64,000 nucleotides of DNA, from assembly GCA_034408745.1 (NCBI GenBank), contig JAWXCM010000206.1, forward strand, positions 1 to 64,000, read 5' to 3'. How positions within the stretch are numbered: position 1 is the first letter of the stretch; each line of letters starts with the position of its first letter. The DNA is from JAWXCM01 sp034408745. GTDB taxonomy: Bacteria; Acidobacteriota; Terriglobia; Bryobacterales; Bryobacteraceae. The notes under the pieces were generated by a model. It made no database searches and had not been told where the DNA came from. It was given only the letters and a program-made list of their open reading frames with translations. Made by a program: the position numbers and the translations under genes. Positions 22,874 to 32,073 of the stretch are shown in pieces.

Positions 22874-24916
22874 CTACCGGATCCGTACGTTCACAACGTT
22901 GGAGCTCGCTCCACCGATGCTGATCATAGCCGGCTGATCTCCGGAACGTGCGTCGGCAGGAATCCGGACCAGAACCTGATACAGTCCGACGTATCCCGGC
23001 GACGGCAGGGAATCGAGCACCTCAACAGCGCGTGCTCCGATGGTGGCGGTAACTCGGGCCGTGGACGTGCCGTTCCTGTATGCCGGGATTGCGCCGGTCA
23101 GGAGCGCTTCTCCGCTCGCCGTCTGGCCCAGGCCTGTCGCGAAAAACCACACCAGCTCGTTGGGCTGCGCCGGATGCTGTGGGCTGACAAGGGAGTAGTC
23201 AAGGTGGATGGCGGTTCCACCCTCCGATCCGAAATACAACGCCGGAGCAACGGCAGCCACCGTCGCATTCACCGGGTTGCTGGCACCCGCACTCGTAACT
23301 ACCCTGACGGGCCGCTGACCCGGCGGAACTTCGAAAGGCACCTGGATCACTGCGAATGTCGGTGAGACCATAAGCATCGGAGCCCGGATGCCACCGACCG
23401 ATACGCCGACACCGGCAAGCGTCCACGGAACGTAGCTGCCCTCCATCGAGCGCAGGTCTTGCGTCAGCCGGGCGAAGTTGATTCCGTAAACTGTCGCGAG
23501 ACCGCCCGCAGCTACCGTGGTCAACCCAGGGTCGCTCACCGCCGAGATCACAGCGGAAATCTGAGGCGCACCCATGTTCGGGATCGCCAGCGGTGAACTG
23601 AATGCCGCCGACGCGCCAGCAGCTGGTGTCAGGGTGAGGGTGTAGAGATCGGGGTTTGAAAGAATAAAGTCAAGATCCCCGGTACCCAGTACGCTGCTTA
23701 CCGTCACGAATCGGGAGATAACGCCACCGCCACTCCGCAAGGTGACCGGGTTCGTCTGGCTGATTCGACTGTCGATGGACGGACGCGTTCGTCCAGGCGC
23801 ACCGGTTTGGAGCGCGAGGCCGGTGAACACGGTGGGAGCGGAGACACGCGGCGCCACGCTGATTTCCGCAACGCCAGCCTGTACCGTTCCATCGCCACCG
23901 CGTATCGTATAGACGGTCAGCGCGGCGGGGACTGGCGGAATGCCGGAGACAGTACCGGTGAGCATTGTTTCGATGACCGTCCTGTCGGTATTTCGCAGTG
24001 GCGCGCGCACAATACCGCCAGGCAACTCCGATGTGTGCAGATTGAGGTAATAGCCGGCCGGACGCGCAAACAGACCTGCCAGAGCGTCTCGCGAGGCAGC
24101 GTTCGAGACATTCACCTCAACGCGGCTGCGAAAGTTGCCGATGCCCGGCGCCGGTACGCTGACCGGGTTTGAGGCGCTGATCGGCGTGCCTATCGTCACC
24201 GGTCCGGCAACACCCGCGTCACCGGTGTGAATGTGAAGACCGGTGAGAGTCGCCGGGCGGTTCAGGTTGTAGTCGACATCAAAGAACACTTCACCTGAAC
24301 TCAGCGCGCCTGACGCATCGCGCGTCGCATAAGCGATGATCGTGCCGACAGCGAAAGCGTTCGGCTGATCCTGCTGCGCGGGTACTTCGTTTTCCGGCCG
24401 CATCTGACCCAGGAGCACGACCTTTTGCGCACGCTGAAGTTCTCCCTGCAGCGGAGATCCCGAGGACTGCACGTCCAGGTAGTACCTGCCAGGATTTGCC
24501 AGAATTCCGCGAATCGCCTGGAGGCCGGTATCAGCCCCGGGTTCGCCCGCAACAAACGACGTCTGGTTCTCGACAGTCGACGTACCAGTTCCAGCAGGAA
24601 CCGCATCGGTGCTGCTCAAACCGGTCTCGATAACCACGGCGCCGTTCGATCCGACCGCCCCTTCCCGAATGCGCACGCTGGTGATGCCGGCCGCCTGCGC
24701 TGTCAGCAGGTTCAGCCTCACTTCAACCGTGGCAGACTCAACCTGCCCGGAATTGCCGCGTACGGTATGAATAAGCAACGTTGCTGTGCTCGCAGGCGCG
24801 TTGCCGGCTGGCGTTTGACCGCCCGACGCCAGTACGCTGCGAAACGGCAAAGTTTCTATGTTTTGCGCCCAAATCGCCGACGCGCACAGTAGTCCCGCAA
24901 TGATTCTGATCAACAT
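22874..24916 (-). CDS. Secreted CHRD-domain protein with TIGR03437 C-terminal domain
   Basis: 680 residues. The start at 24916 is supported by GGAGGAATTTTG before the ATG and by an immediate signal peptide (MLIRIIAGLLCASAIWAQ); the open frame extends upstream to 25102 without either. Residues about 20-480 hold three to four CHRD-like repeats. Examples are STATLLIHTVRGNSGQVESA with later YYLDVQSSGSPLQGELQR, and the pair TGLHIHTGDAGVAGP and YYLNLHTSELPGGIVRAPLR. The last 220 residues (DPGLTTVAAGGLATVYGINF to SSNVVNVRIR) are a TIGR03437 domain. CHRD modules occur in secreted or surface proteins of unknown bacterial function. No enzymatic motif is visible. It is followed by a strong terminator. 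Confidence 0.8.
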   Translation of the reverse strand: MLIRIIAGLLCASAIWAQNIETLPFRSVLASGGQTPAGNAPASTATLLIHTVRGNSGQVESATVEVRLNLLTAQAAGITSVRIREGAVGSNGAVVIETGLSSTDAVPAGTGTSTVENQTSFVAGEPGADTGLQAIRGILANPGRYYLDVQSSGSPLQGELQRAQKVVLLGQMRPENEVPAQQDQPNAFAVGTIIAYATRDASGALSSGEVFFDVDYNLNRPATLTGLHIHTGDAGVAGPVTIGTPISASNPVSVPAPGIGNFRSRVEVNVSNAASRDALAGLFARPAGYYLNLHTSELPGGIVRAPLRNTDRTVIETMLTGTVSGIPPVPAALTVYTIRGGDGTVQAGVAEISVAPRVSAPTVFTGLALQTGAPGRTRPSIDSRISQTNPVTLRSGGGVISRFVTVSSVLGTGDLDFILSNPDLYTLTLTPAAGASAAFSSPLAIPNMGAPQISAVISAVSDPGLTTVAAGGLATVYGINFARLTQDLRSMEGSYVPWTLAGVGVSVGGIRAPMLMVSPTFAVIQVPFEVPPGQRPVRVVTSAGASNPVNATVAAVAPALYFGSEGGTAIHLDYSLVSPQHPAQPNELVWFFATGLGQTASGEALLTGAIPAYRNGTSTARVTATIGARAVEVLDSLPSPGYVGLYQVLVRIPADARSGDQPAMISIGGASSNVVNVRIR

Positions 24917-25269
24917 CAAAATTCCTCCAATGGCTCGACGGCCGACGGCAAGACGGGGGATGGGTACATCGGGTTGCATGTACACCCTCGTGGTCTGGTC
25001 TGTGACTATCCAGAGAGACCGAGCTTCGTGGCGGGTCTTCACTTCGTGATCGGGCGTACAGCCCAGCCGGTAATTGTCGAAAAAGCAGCAGCCCCATACC
25101 ACGGCGCGACAGATAGTTCGTCCAGTTATCCAGCATCGACTAGTTGTGCAGCCGTGTCAACAGAAAGTAAGATGGTCCGAGGACAAAGCGAACGCAACCT
25201 CCGTTGAAGCCCATCCCCGAGCATGCCGCGCGCCTGGATAATCATCATGCCCGCTGACCCAAAGTGCTA
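24917..25269. other. Divergent intergenic region between the CHRD gene and the copper efflux operon
   Basis: About 350 bases separate two divergent genes and should contain both promoters. I see the GGAGG of the CHRD gene at its left edge. I find no clear CueR/CopY-like dyad or -10/-35 pair, and no regulator gene for the efflux system adjoins it. Confidence 0.4.
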
Positions 25270-26712
25270 ATGAGTCACGGCACACGGAGAAACTGGATCG
25301 CTGGCTTTATCCTGCTGCTCTGTGTCGCCCTTGGCTTCGGCTGGGGAGTAATCTACAGCCGTTCCGCCAGCCCGAAAGCGCAACGGCGCATTCTCTACTA
25401 CCACGATCCGATGCACCCGGCCTACCGGTCCGATAAGCCTGGTATTGCTCCCGACTGCGGAATGGACCTGGAGCCCGTCTACGCCGACTCCGGTTCGGCG
25501 GCCGACTCCAGCGCCGCGACCGGGACTGCCGGCAACCGCGTTGGAGCCGACATCGTCCAGGCGGTCGGCATCGTGACAGAAGAAGCGCGGCGTTCGGCGT
25601 TCGTACACACGATTCGGACGACTGGCCGGGTGGTTCAGGATGAAACGCGCGTCTATCGCGTAGTTTCAGGCAGCGAAGGCTGGGTTCGAAGTATCACGCC
25701 GAAGGCTACAGGAACCGTTGTAAGTAAAGGGGACCTGCTGGCGGTCTATTACGGTCGTGATTTTCAGGCGGCTCAGCAGTCCCTGATGTACGCGCTGAAG
25801 AACCTGGAAACAGCGAAGGCGGCAGCCGAAGGCAAGGTTCCGGCTGTGTCGCAAAATCAGGTGGATGCGGCGGTGGAGAACCTTCTCGCCCTGGGCGTGT
25901 CGGATATCCAGGTCGAGGCGCTTCGTAAAACAGGCCAGACGACCAGGAATATCGAACTACGGGCGCCCATCAGCGGCTTCATTCTCGCCAATAACGTGTT
26001 CACCGGTATGCGATTTGAACGGGGAGCGGAACTCGTCCGGCTTGCCGACCTAACCGAAGTCTGGATCACTGCCGATCTCTTCCGCAATGAGTCTTCGTTC
26101 GTGCGGCCCGGCAAATCGGCAAAGCTGACTGTGCCCGGTCAGCCCACGTCGACCATTGCCAAAGTAACGGATGCCTTGCCACTGTTCGATGGAGTTTCGC
26201 GAACGATGAAAGTCCGGCTGCAGGCCAACAACCCGGGCTACGTTTTGCGGCCCGGTATGTTTGTCGATGTCGAGTTTCCCGTTGAGACAGCACCGTCGCT
26301 GCATGTTCCAGTCGACGCCGTGGTCACGTCGGGCACACAGAAGAGTGTTTTCGTGGAGCGTGAAACCGGCGGATACGACCGGCGCAGCGTCGAGACTGGC
26401 TGGCAGTTCGGCGACAGAGTCGAGATTGTCTCCGGCATTGCTCCTGGCGACCGGATTGTGCGGTCCGGTGTCTTCCTGCTGGACTCGGAAGCAAGGATGA
26501 AGACGACGGTGCCGCAGCGGGCCCCTCCTGCCGAACCATCCCAAACGTCCCGGCTGTCCGAAGTCACGGACCCTGTCTGCCACATGAAGACAACTTCGAC
26601 AGAACATACGGTCCTGTATGGAGGGCGCGAAGTTCGACTCTGTTCGAAAGCCTGCAAAGCGCGCTTTGAGGCGGATCCGCAGAAGTACGTTTCCGGTTCT
26701 CGGCCGCTATGA
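25270..26712 (+). CDS. cusB: CusB-like periplasmic adaptor of a heavy-metal RND efflux pump, with HMBD and C-terminal YHS domains
   Basis: 480 residues from the ATG at 25270; a GTG at 25264 is an alternative. The membrane anchor is at about 9-28 (WIAGFILLLCVALGFGWGV). A heavy-metal-binding domain follows with YYHDPMHPAYRSDKPGIAPD and CGMDLEPVY, then the adaptor body: a barrel/hairpin with LRAPISGFILANNVFTGMRF, VWITADLFRNESSFVRPG, and a membrane-proximal domain. The end carries a YHS-type metal site (DPVCHMKTT and VRLCSKACKARFEADPQKYV). The adaptor links the CusA pump to an outer-membrane channel and passes Cu(I)/Ag(I) to it. It overlaps cusA by four bases. No CusC-like channel gene is in the window. 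Confidence 0.88.
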   Translation: MSHGTRRNWIAGFILLLCVALGFGWGVIYSRSASPKAQRRILYYHDPMHPAYRSDKPGIAPDCGMDLEPVYADSGSAADSSAATGTAGNRVGADIVQAVGIVTEEARRSAFVHTIRTTGRVVQDETRVYRVVSGSEGWVRSITPKATGTVVSKGDLLAVYYGRDFQAAQQSLMYALKNLETAKAAAEGKVPAVSQNQVDAAVENLLALGVSDIQVEALRKTGQTTRNIELRAPISGFILANNVFTGMRFERGAELVRLADLTEVWITADLFRNESSFVRPGKSAKLTVPGQPTSTIAKVTDALPLFDGVSRTMKVRLQANNPGYVLRPGMFVDVEFPVETAPSLHVPVDAVVTSGTQKSVFVERETGGYDRRSVETGWQFGDRVEIVSGIAPGDRIVRSGVFLLDSEARMKTTVPQRAPPAEPSQTSRLSEVTDPVCHMKTTSTEHTVLYGGREVRLCSKACKARFEADPQKYVSGSRPL

Positions 26713-29700
26713 CTGGCCGGATCATCGACTTCTCCGTCCGAAACCGGCTTCTGGTTCTTCTGATCGTTGCGGTTGCCACCCTGGGCGGACTGTGGTCCAT
26801 GCTCCACGTGCCCTTGGATGCGATTCCCGATCTCAGCGAAACACAGGTCATCATCTACTCTCGCTGGGACCGCAGTCCGGACGTGATGGAGGATCAGGTC
26901 ACGTATCCGATCGTCACGTCGATGCTCGGAGCGCCACGTGTGAAGGCGGTTCGTGGATTCTCCGATTTCGGCTATTCGTTCGTATACGTGATCTTCGAAG
27001 AGGGTACAGACCTGTACTGGGCGCGCACCCGTACTCTCGAGTACCTGTCGGGCACCGTGGCGCGCCTTCCCGATGGCGTTAAAACCGAGCTCGGTCCGGA
27101 CGCAACAGCTCTCGGATGGGTGTACCAGTATGTGATCACGGACGATTCGGGAAAGCACACGCTGGCCGATATCAGGTCGTATCAGGACTGGTACCTTCGC
27201 TACTATCTGAAATCCGTGCCGGGTGTCGCCGAAGTTGCCTCGGTGGGCGGATTTCAGCCGCAGTTCCAGGTCAACGTTGACCCCAACCGGCTGCAGGCTT
27301 ATGGTATCCCGATCCGCAAGGTGACCGAGGCCGTGCGCGCAGGCAATACCGAGGCCGGAGGACGCCTGATCGAGTTCGGCGGCAGTGAGTACATGGTGCG
27401 CGGCCGGGGCTACGCCCGTTCCCTTCAGGACATCGAAGAGATTGTGCTGGCCGCGGGCGCCGATGGCACTCCGATTCGCATCAGAGACATAGGACAGGTG
27501 GCGCTCGGCCCCGATCTCCGCCGCGGTTTGGCCGATCTCGACGGAAAGGGCGAGGTCGTATCGGGCATCATTCTGATGCGTCAGGGGCAGAACGCCCTGG
27601 ACGTCATCAACCGCGTGAAGGGGAAGCTCAACGAAATTGGGCCCAGCCTGCCGTCGGGCATGAAGATCCTGCCAATTTACGACCGCTCTGAGCTGATCGA
27701 CAAATCGATCGACAATCTGAAATGGACTTTGGTCGAAGTGACAGTGACCGTGTCCCTGATCATTCTCCTGTTCCTGTGGCACATTCCCAGCGCGATCATC
27801 CCGGTAGTCACCATTCCAATAGCGGTCCTGGTTGCCTTCATTCCCTTCCGGGCCGCCGGTATGACTGCGAACATCATGTCGCTTGGCGGCATTGCAATCG
27901 CAATCGGCGCACTGGTGGATGCCGCCATCGTAGTCGTGGAACAAACGCACAAACGCCTTGATGAATGGGAACGGGCGGGCCGGCCATCCGACTACCAGGG
28001 CGTTGTGGTTGCCGCGATCAAGGAAGTGGCCGGTCCCAGCTTCTGGGCGCTGCTCGTGATCGCCGTGGCCTTCCTGCCGGTACTCACACTGGAAGATCAG
28101 GAAGGCCGCCTCTTCCGGCCGCTTGCGTATACCAAGACCCTGTCCATGGTTGTCGCGGCGGTGCTGACCATTACACTCGACCCCGCCCTGCGAGTCCTCT
28201 TCACTCACGTGAGGACCTTCCACTTTCGGCCCGACTGGCTCAGCCGCGCCATGAATGCAACGCTTGCCGGACGGGTCCACCGGGAAGACGAGCACCCTGT
28301 CACAAGACGGCTCATTCAGTGGTATCAGCCCGTGGTCAGGTGGTCGCTGCGATGGAAATGGGCCGTAATCGGAACGGCTCTTCTGCTCATCGCAGGTACC
28401 GTTCCGGTCTACCTCAGGCTCGGCTCCGAGTTCATGCCGCAGCTGGATGAGGGCGCATTGCTCTATATGCCGTCCACCATGCCTGGCATCTCCGCGACAC
28501 AGGCCAGGACTCTTTTGCAGGCGACAGATGCGGCACTCCGGCGGTTTCCTGAGGTGGAGCATGTACTGGGAAAAGCGGGCCGGGCGGACACACCGACAGA
28601 CCCGGCTCCACTCTCCATGCTGGAGACGGTAATCACGCTGAAGAGTACGGACCTGTGGAGGAGCAAACCTGTTTGGTACTCCACCTGGTCGCCGGAGTGG
28701 CTGAAGCCCGCCCTCCGGCACATTACGTCCGACCGCCTGTCCCGGGAGGAGTTGATTGCGGAAATGAACGCTGCGCTCCAGGTGCCTGGTCTGAGCAACG
28801 CCTGGACGATGCCGGTGAAAGGGCGCATCGACATGCTTACGACGGGAATCCGCACGCCCGTTGGTTTGAAAGTTTCGGGACCCGACAACGCCGCAATTGC
28901 GGACGTCGCTCAGAAGCTGGAGACACTGCTGAAGTCGGTCCCGGGTACGCGCAGTGTGTTCGCCGAACGTCCTGGCGAGGGCAACTTCCTCGACATCCAG
29001 TGGGACCGTACGTCCCTCGCCCGCTATGGACTCAGTATGGAAGAAGCTCAGGCCGTCGTTCAAAGCGCGATCGGCGGGGAGAACGTCACCACGGCGATTC
29101 GTGGCAGAGAACGCTACCCGGTCAACGTCCGCTACATGCGCGATTTCCGGGCCGGCATCGACGAAATATCGCGGGTACTGGTTCCTGTAAGTGACGGGCA
29201 GGCACACGTGCCGCTCAGTGAGCTGGCGCAGATCCGGACAGTAACCGGTCCCGCCATGCTCCGCAATGAGGATGGTCTGCTGACGGCCTACGTTTACGTG
29301 GACATAGCCGGCCGCGACCCCGGCAGCTACGTGGACGACGCGCGCCGATTCATCGCAGGCAAGATACAACTGCCGGCTGGAACCTCGGTGGCATGGAGCG
29401 GGCAGTATGAAGCCATGCAGCGAGTGCGGGAGAGGCTCTGGACAGTGGTGCCGGTGACGTTCGCTCTCATACTTCTGCTGCTGTACTTCAATACGCAGTC
29501 AATCGTGAAAACGTCGATTATCATCCTTGCCGTTCCGTTCTCCGCAGTCGGTGCCATCTGGCTCCTGTACCTGCTGGGATACAACATGAGCGTCGGCGTG
29601 TGGGTCGGCCTCATCGCGCTGCTCGGCGTCGATGCCGAGACCGGTGTTTTCATGCTGCTGTACCTTGATTTGTCGTACAACGCGGCTCAGAAGGCGGGTC

Positions 29701-29987
29701 GGCTTCGGTCGATTGAGGATTTGAGGGAAGCCATCGTGGAGGGCGCGGCAGGACGGATCCGCCCCAAGTTCATGACGGTGCTGGCCATGTTTGTCGGGCT
29801 GATTCCGATTCTGTGGGCGAACGGCACCGGTGCCGACGTGATGAAGCGCATCGCAGCTCCCATGGTTGGGGGTCTGTTTACGTCATTCCTGCTGGAGTTG
29901 CTGGTGTACCCAGCAATATACGAGGTCTGGAAGTGGAATTTCCAGACCCCGGCATCGGAGCAACCGAATCTGCCCGTCAGCCTATGA
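26709..29987 (+). CDS. cusA: CusA-like heavy-metal efflux RND transporter
   Basis: 1092 residues, the normal length for the HME-RND family that exports Cu(I)/Ag(I) using proton flow. The N-terminus RNRLLVLLIVAVATLGGLWS is the first membrane helix, followed by the family motif LDAIPDLSETQVIIYSRWDR. The proton-relay aspartate in GGIAIAIGALVDAAIVVVEQ is residue 404. Three methionines at positions equivalent to the CusA metal relay are present: Met587 (LLYMPSTMPGIS), Met637 (SMLETVITLK) and Met709 (RIDMLTTGI). The late helix has LLGVDAETGVFMLLYLDL. This argues for monovalent copper or silver rather than the divalent-metal CzcA type. Its 3' end overlaps the convergent oxidase gene by 11 bases. Confidence 0.92.
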   Translation: MTGRIIDFSVRNRLLVLLIVAVATLGGLWSMLHVPLDAIPDLSETQVIIYSRWDRSPDVMEDQVTYPIVTSMLGAPRVKAVRGFSDFGYSFVYVIFEEGTDLYWARTRTLEYLSGTVARLPDGVKTELGPDATALGWVYQYVITDDSGKHTLADIRSYQDWYLRYYLKSVPGVAEVASVGGFQPQFQVNVDPNRLQAYGIPIRKVTEAVRAGNTEAGGRLIEFGGSEYMVRGRGYARSLQDIEEIVLAAGADGTPIRIRDIGQVALGPDLRRGLADLDGKGEVVSGIILMRQGQNALDVINRVKGKLNEIGPSLPSGMKILPIYDRSELIDKSIDNLKWTLVEVTVTVSLIILLFLWHIPSAIIPVVTIPIAVLVAFIPFRAAGMTANIMSLGGIAIAIGALVDAAIVVVEQTHKRLDEWERAGRPSDYQGVVVAAIKEVAGPSFWALLVIAVAFLPVLTLEDQEGRLFRPLAYTKTLSMVVAAVLTITLDPALRVLFTHVRTFHFRPDWLSRAMNATLAGRVHREDEHPVTRRLIQWYQPVVRWSLRWKWAVIGTALLLIAGTVPVYLRLGSEFMPQLDEGALLYMPSTMPGISATQARTLLQATDAALRRFPEVEHVLGKAGRADTPTDPAPLSMLETVITLKSTDLWRSKPVWYSTWSPEWLKPALRHITSDRLSREELIAEMNAALQVPGLSNAWTMPVKGRIDMLTTGIRTPVGLKVSGPDNAAIADVAQKLETLLKSVPGTRSVFAERPGEGNFLDIQWDRTSLARYGLSMEEAQAVVQSAIGGENVTTAIRGRERYPVNVRYMRDFRAGIDEISRVLVPVSDGQAHVPLSELAQIRTVTGPAMLRNEDGLLTAYVYVDIAGRDPGSYVDDARRFIAGKIQLPAGTSVAWSGQYEAMQRVRERLWTVVPVTFALILLLLYFNTQSIVKTSIIILAVPFSAVGAIWLLYLLGYNMSVGVWVGLIALLGVDAETGVFMLLYLDLSYNAAQKAGRLRSIEDLREAIVEGAAGRIRPKFMTVLAMFVGLIPILWANGTGADVMKRIAAPMVGGLFTSFLLELLVYPAIYEVWKWNFQTPASEQPNLPVSL

Positions 29988-31704
29988 CGTCGAAAGGACG
30001 CATCATTTCGTTGTCCTCGTGCTCGAGGATATGGCAATGATGCACGTACCGGAACCGTTGGTTCGGCGTGACCTGCGCATTTTCCGGCAGATCGAATTTC
30101 ACCAGAACCCGGACCACCTCGGAGAAGCCGACGTGTACCGTGTCGAGAGGCGCGTTTAATTCGTTGGGCGCCGGCGGAACCGGAGGACCCAGCGGCACAA
30201 TGTTGCCAGTTGCCGTCCACGCCGGCTCGTTGAACGCCTGCCTGTCGATCACCTGCATGTGAGCGAGGTGAACATGCTGCGGGTGCCCGCCGATAACAGC
30301 ATTGATGAACCGCCAGATCTCGGTGCTGCCAGCCTTCGGCATCACACCAACCGGTTCGTCGTACATCCTGTTCTCCAGCAGGAGAATCGTGGGCGAGCCA
30401 ATCGTGTTCGTCCTCTCCACCATCACGATATCGCGCGTGAGGGTTGCCTTCGAAGCATCAATAGGCGGCCGCGCCGGCAGTACCTGCGGAATCGCCGTTG
30501 TGTCGGCTGAAGAAACGCTGTTAGCCACCCGGAACTGCATCATTGGCGACGGCGGAGGCGGAATCGGGAACGGCAGGTCGAACGGCAAGCCGTAGGGTGT
30601 CTTCGCGTCAGTCGTAATAAGAACGTTCTTGCCCTGCAGCGCACTGAAATCGACAATGACGTCCGCACGCTGACCCGGCGCGATGAGCAGAGTGTCCAGC
30701 GGCACGGGAGCGGGGAGAAATCCCTGATCTGCGCCAATCTGCACAATTTTGGCCGCCTGCGAAGTGGTACCCTCAACCTCGAGCCGAATGTTGAAGTAGC
30801 GCGAGTTGGAACCGTTAGTGATCCGGAACCGATACTTGCGCGGCTCGACCGCAAGAAACGGACGTACTTTGCCGTTGACCACCGGCGTATCGGTGAAATA
30901 GTCAGGCTGCCAGACGGGATGCTCGGTCGTCAGACCAACGGGCGGGTAGCTGATCGAACCATCCGGCCTGAGCACGCGGTCCTGCAGCACGAGAGGAACT
31001 TCGAATCGACCCTTCGGGATGTTGAGCGCATCCTCGTCGGCATCGCGAATCGTGTACAAACCGGCGAGTCCGGCCAGAACGTTGAGGCGCGTGACGCCGA
31101 TTGTGTGGTCGTGATACCAGAGGGCCGTGGCAGGTTGATCGTTTGGATAGTAGTACAGATCGTCGGTAAACGACTTGCCGCGCTGCTTTGTCTGCCGGGT
31201 GTACCAGGCCTCGGGGTGACCATCGCTGTCGGGAAGCACCTTGCCTCCATGCAGGTGAACCACCGTGCGGACCTCAGGCATACCTGGTTGCGCGCCGTGC
31301 AGCGTAGGGTCTATTGCGTAGCTCAGCAGATGTTGTTCGCTGGTCAGCTCATTGGGGAAGCGAACCTGAATTGGTTCGCCGGAACGCACTTCGAAGGACG
31401 GGCCAGGAATCATCCCGTTGTATCCCCAGAGACGCGTTGCAGGCAGGTCCGCGTGAAACTGGTGCGTTGTCTCCCGGATGGGGACTTCATAGGTCCACAC
31501 GTCGACCGGCGGTCCCCCGTAGCCTTTGGGCGACATCCGTTCTTTTCCAGTCGGCCTGATTACGCCCGGTAGTGGCAGCGGGTCTTTAAACCATGTGAGG
31601 TTCGGCGTGCCGGGCGGCGGGCCCTGCGCACGAACCAGGTCTGAAAGCGACAAGTATGCGGCGGCAGTCAGGCCAGCCTTGAGAAAGTCTCTTCTATTTT
31701 TCAT
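29977..31704 (-). CDS. Multicopper oxidase, CotA/bilirubin-oxidase type, Tat-exported
   Basis: 575 residues. The N-terminus MKNRRDFLKAGLTAAAYLSL is a twin-arginine signal. All four copper-ligand blocks are present: HLHGG, WYHDHT, HPQHVHLAHM and HHCHILEHEDNEMMRPF, the last with the His-Cys-His of the type 1 site and an axial Met. The enzyme oxidises substrates, possibly Cu(I) itself, or phenolics/Mn, and reduces oxygen to water in the periplasm. Lying convergent to and overlapping the cusBA tail, it plausibly contributes to copper detoxification, but the overlap means it is not in the same transcript. I see no long methionine-rich insert like that of CueO, so a copper-oxidase role is an inference. 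Confidence 0.88.
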   Translation of the reverse strand: MKNRRDFLKAGLTAAAYLSLSDLVRAQGPPPGTPNLTWFKDPLPLPGVIRPTGKERMSPKGYGGPPVDVWTYEVPIRETTHQFHADLPATRLWGYNGMIPGPSFEVRSGEPIQVRFPNELTSEQHLLSYAIDPTLHGAQPGMPEVRTVVHLHGGKVLPDSDGHPEAWYTRQTKQRGKSFTDDLYYYPNDQPATALWYHDHTIGVTRLNVLAGLAGLYTIRDADEDALNIPKGRFEVPLVLQDRVLRPDGSISYPPVGLTTEHPVWQPDYFTDTPVVNGKVRPFLAVEPRKYRFRITNGSNSRYFNIRLEVEGTTSQAAKIVQIGADQGFLPAPVPLDTLLIAPGQRADVIVDFSALQGKNVLITTDAKTPYGLPFDLPFPIPPPPSPMMQFRVANSVSSADTTAIPQVLPARPPIDASKATLTRDIVMVERTNTIGSPTILLLENRMYDEPVGVMPKAGSTEIWRFINAVIGGHPQHVHLAHMQVIDRQAFNEPAWTATGNIVPLGPPVPPAPNELNAPLDTVHVGFSEVVRVLVKFDLPENAQVTPNQRFRYVHHCHILEHEDNEMMRPFDVIG

Positions 31705-31909
31705 CGAGAAAGCGTAATTCCCTTGCTGATGTAAAGACCGTTCCGATTCGTGTAAGTAGAAGCCAGAGTAGTGACAAGAGGATACTGCACAATTTCACAC
31801 TTCGCAACAGGTCAACGTCAAATTATCGCCAGACATCTGAACTTCGGTGGAGAGAGTGACCCACAATACCCTGGAGAACCAGTCGATGCCATACAGTAGA
31901 TGCCGGGGT

Positions 31910-31994
31910 GCCTGCGTCAGGTGGAAATTTTGGGCCTGATCGGGAGCCCCCCTTTGGAAAAGTGTCCGGCGTTCGAGTCCCTGCACGCCAACCA
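31910..31994 (+). other. tRNA 3'-end-like sequence, probably a relic
   Basis: The right end reads as a TPsiC arm (CGGCG-TTCGAGT-CCCTG, one mismatched pair), a seven-base acceptor strand CACGCCA, discriminator A and an encoded CCA. No matching 5' acceptor (TGGCGTG) or convincing anticodon stem is found in the preceding 90 bases. It is therefore either a degenerate tRNA or a tRNA tail left by an integrated element. Confidence 0.25.
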
Positions 31995-32073
31995 TCCGCC
32001 CTCACAGCATCGGATTGCACGCCTGTGATACATTCTCCGTCCAGGTTAGCTGCTTTTCAATTACGTTTTTCCG

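Noticed and set aside
26238..29369. A 1043-codon open frame on the minus strand across cusB/cusA
   Set aside because: It is the antisense of two clear genes, is rich in His, Arg, Asp and Gly as expected of a GC-rich shadow, and has no family signature or ribosome-binding site.
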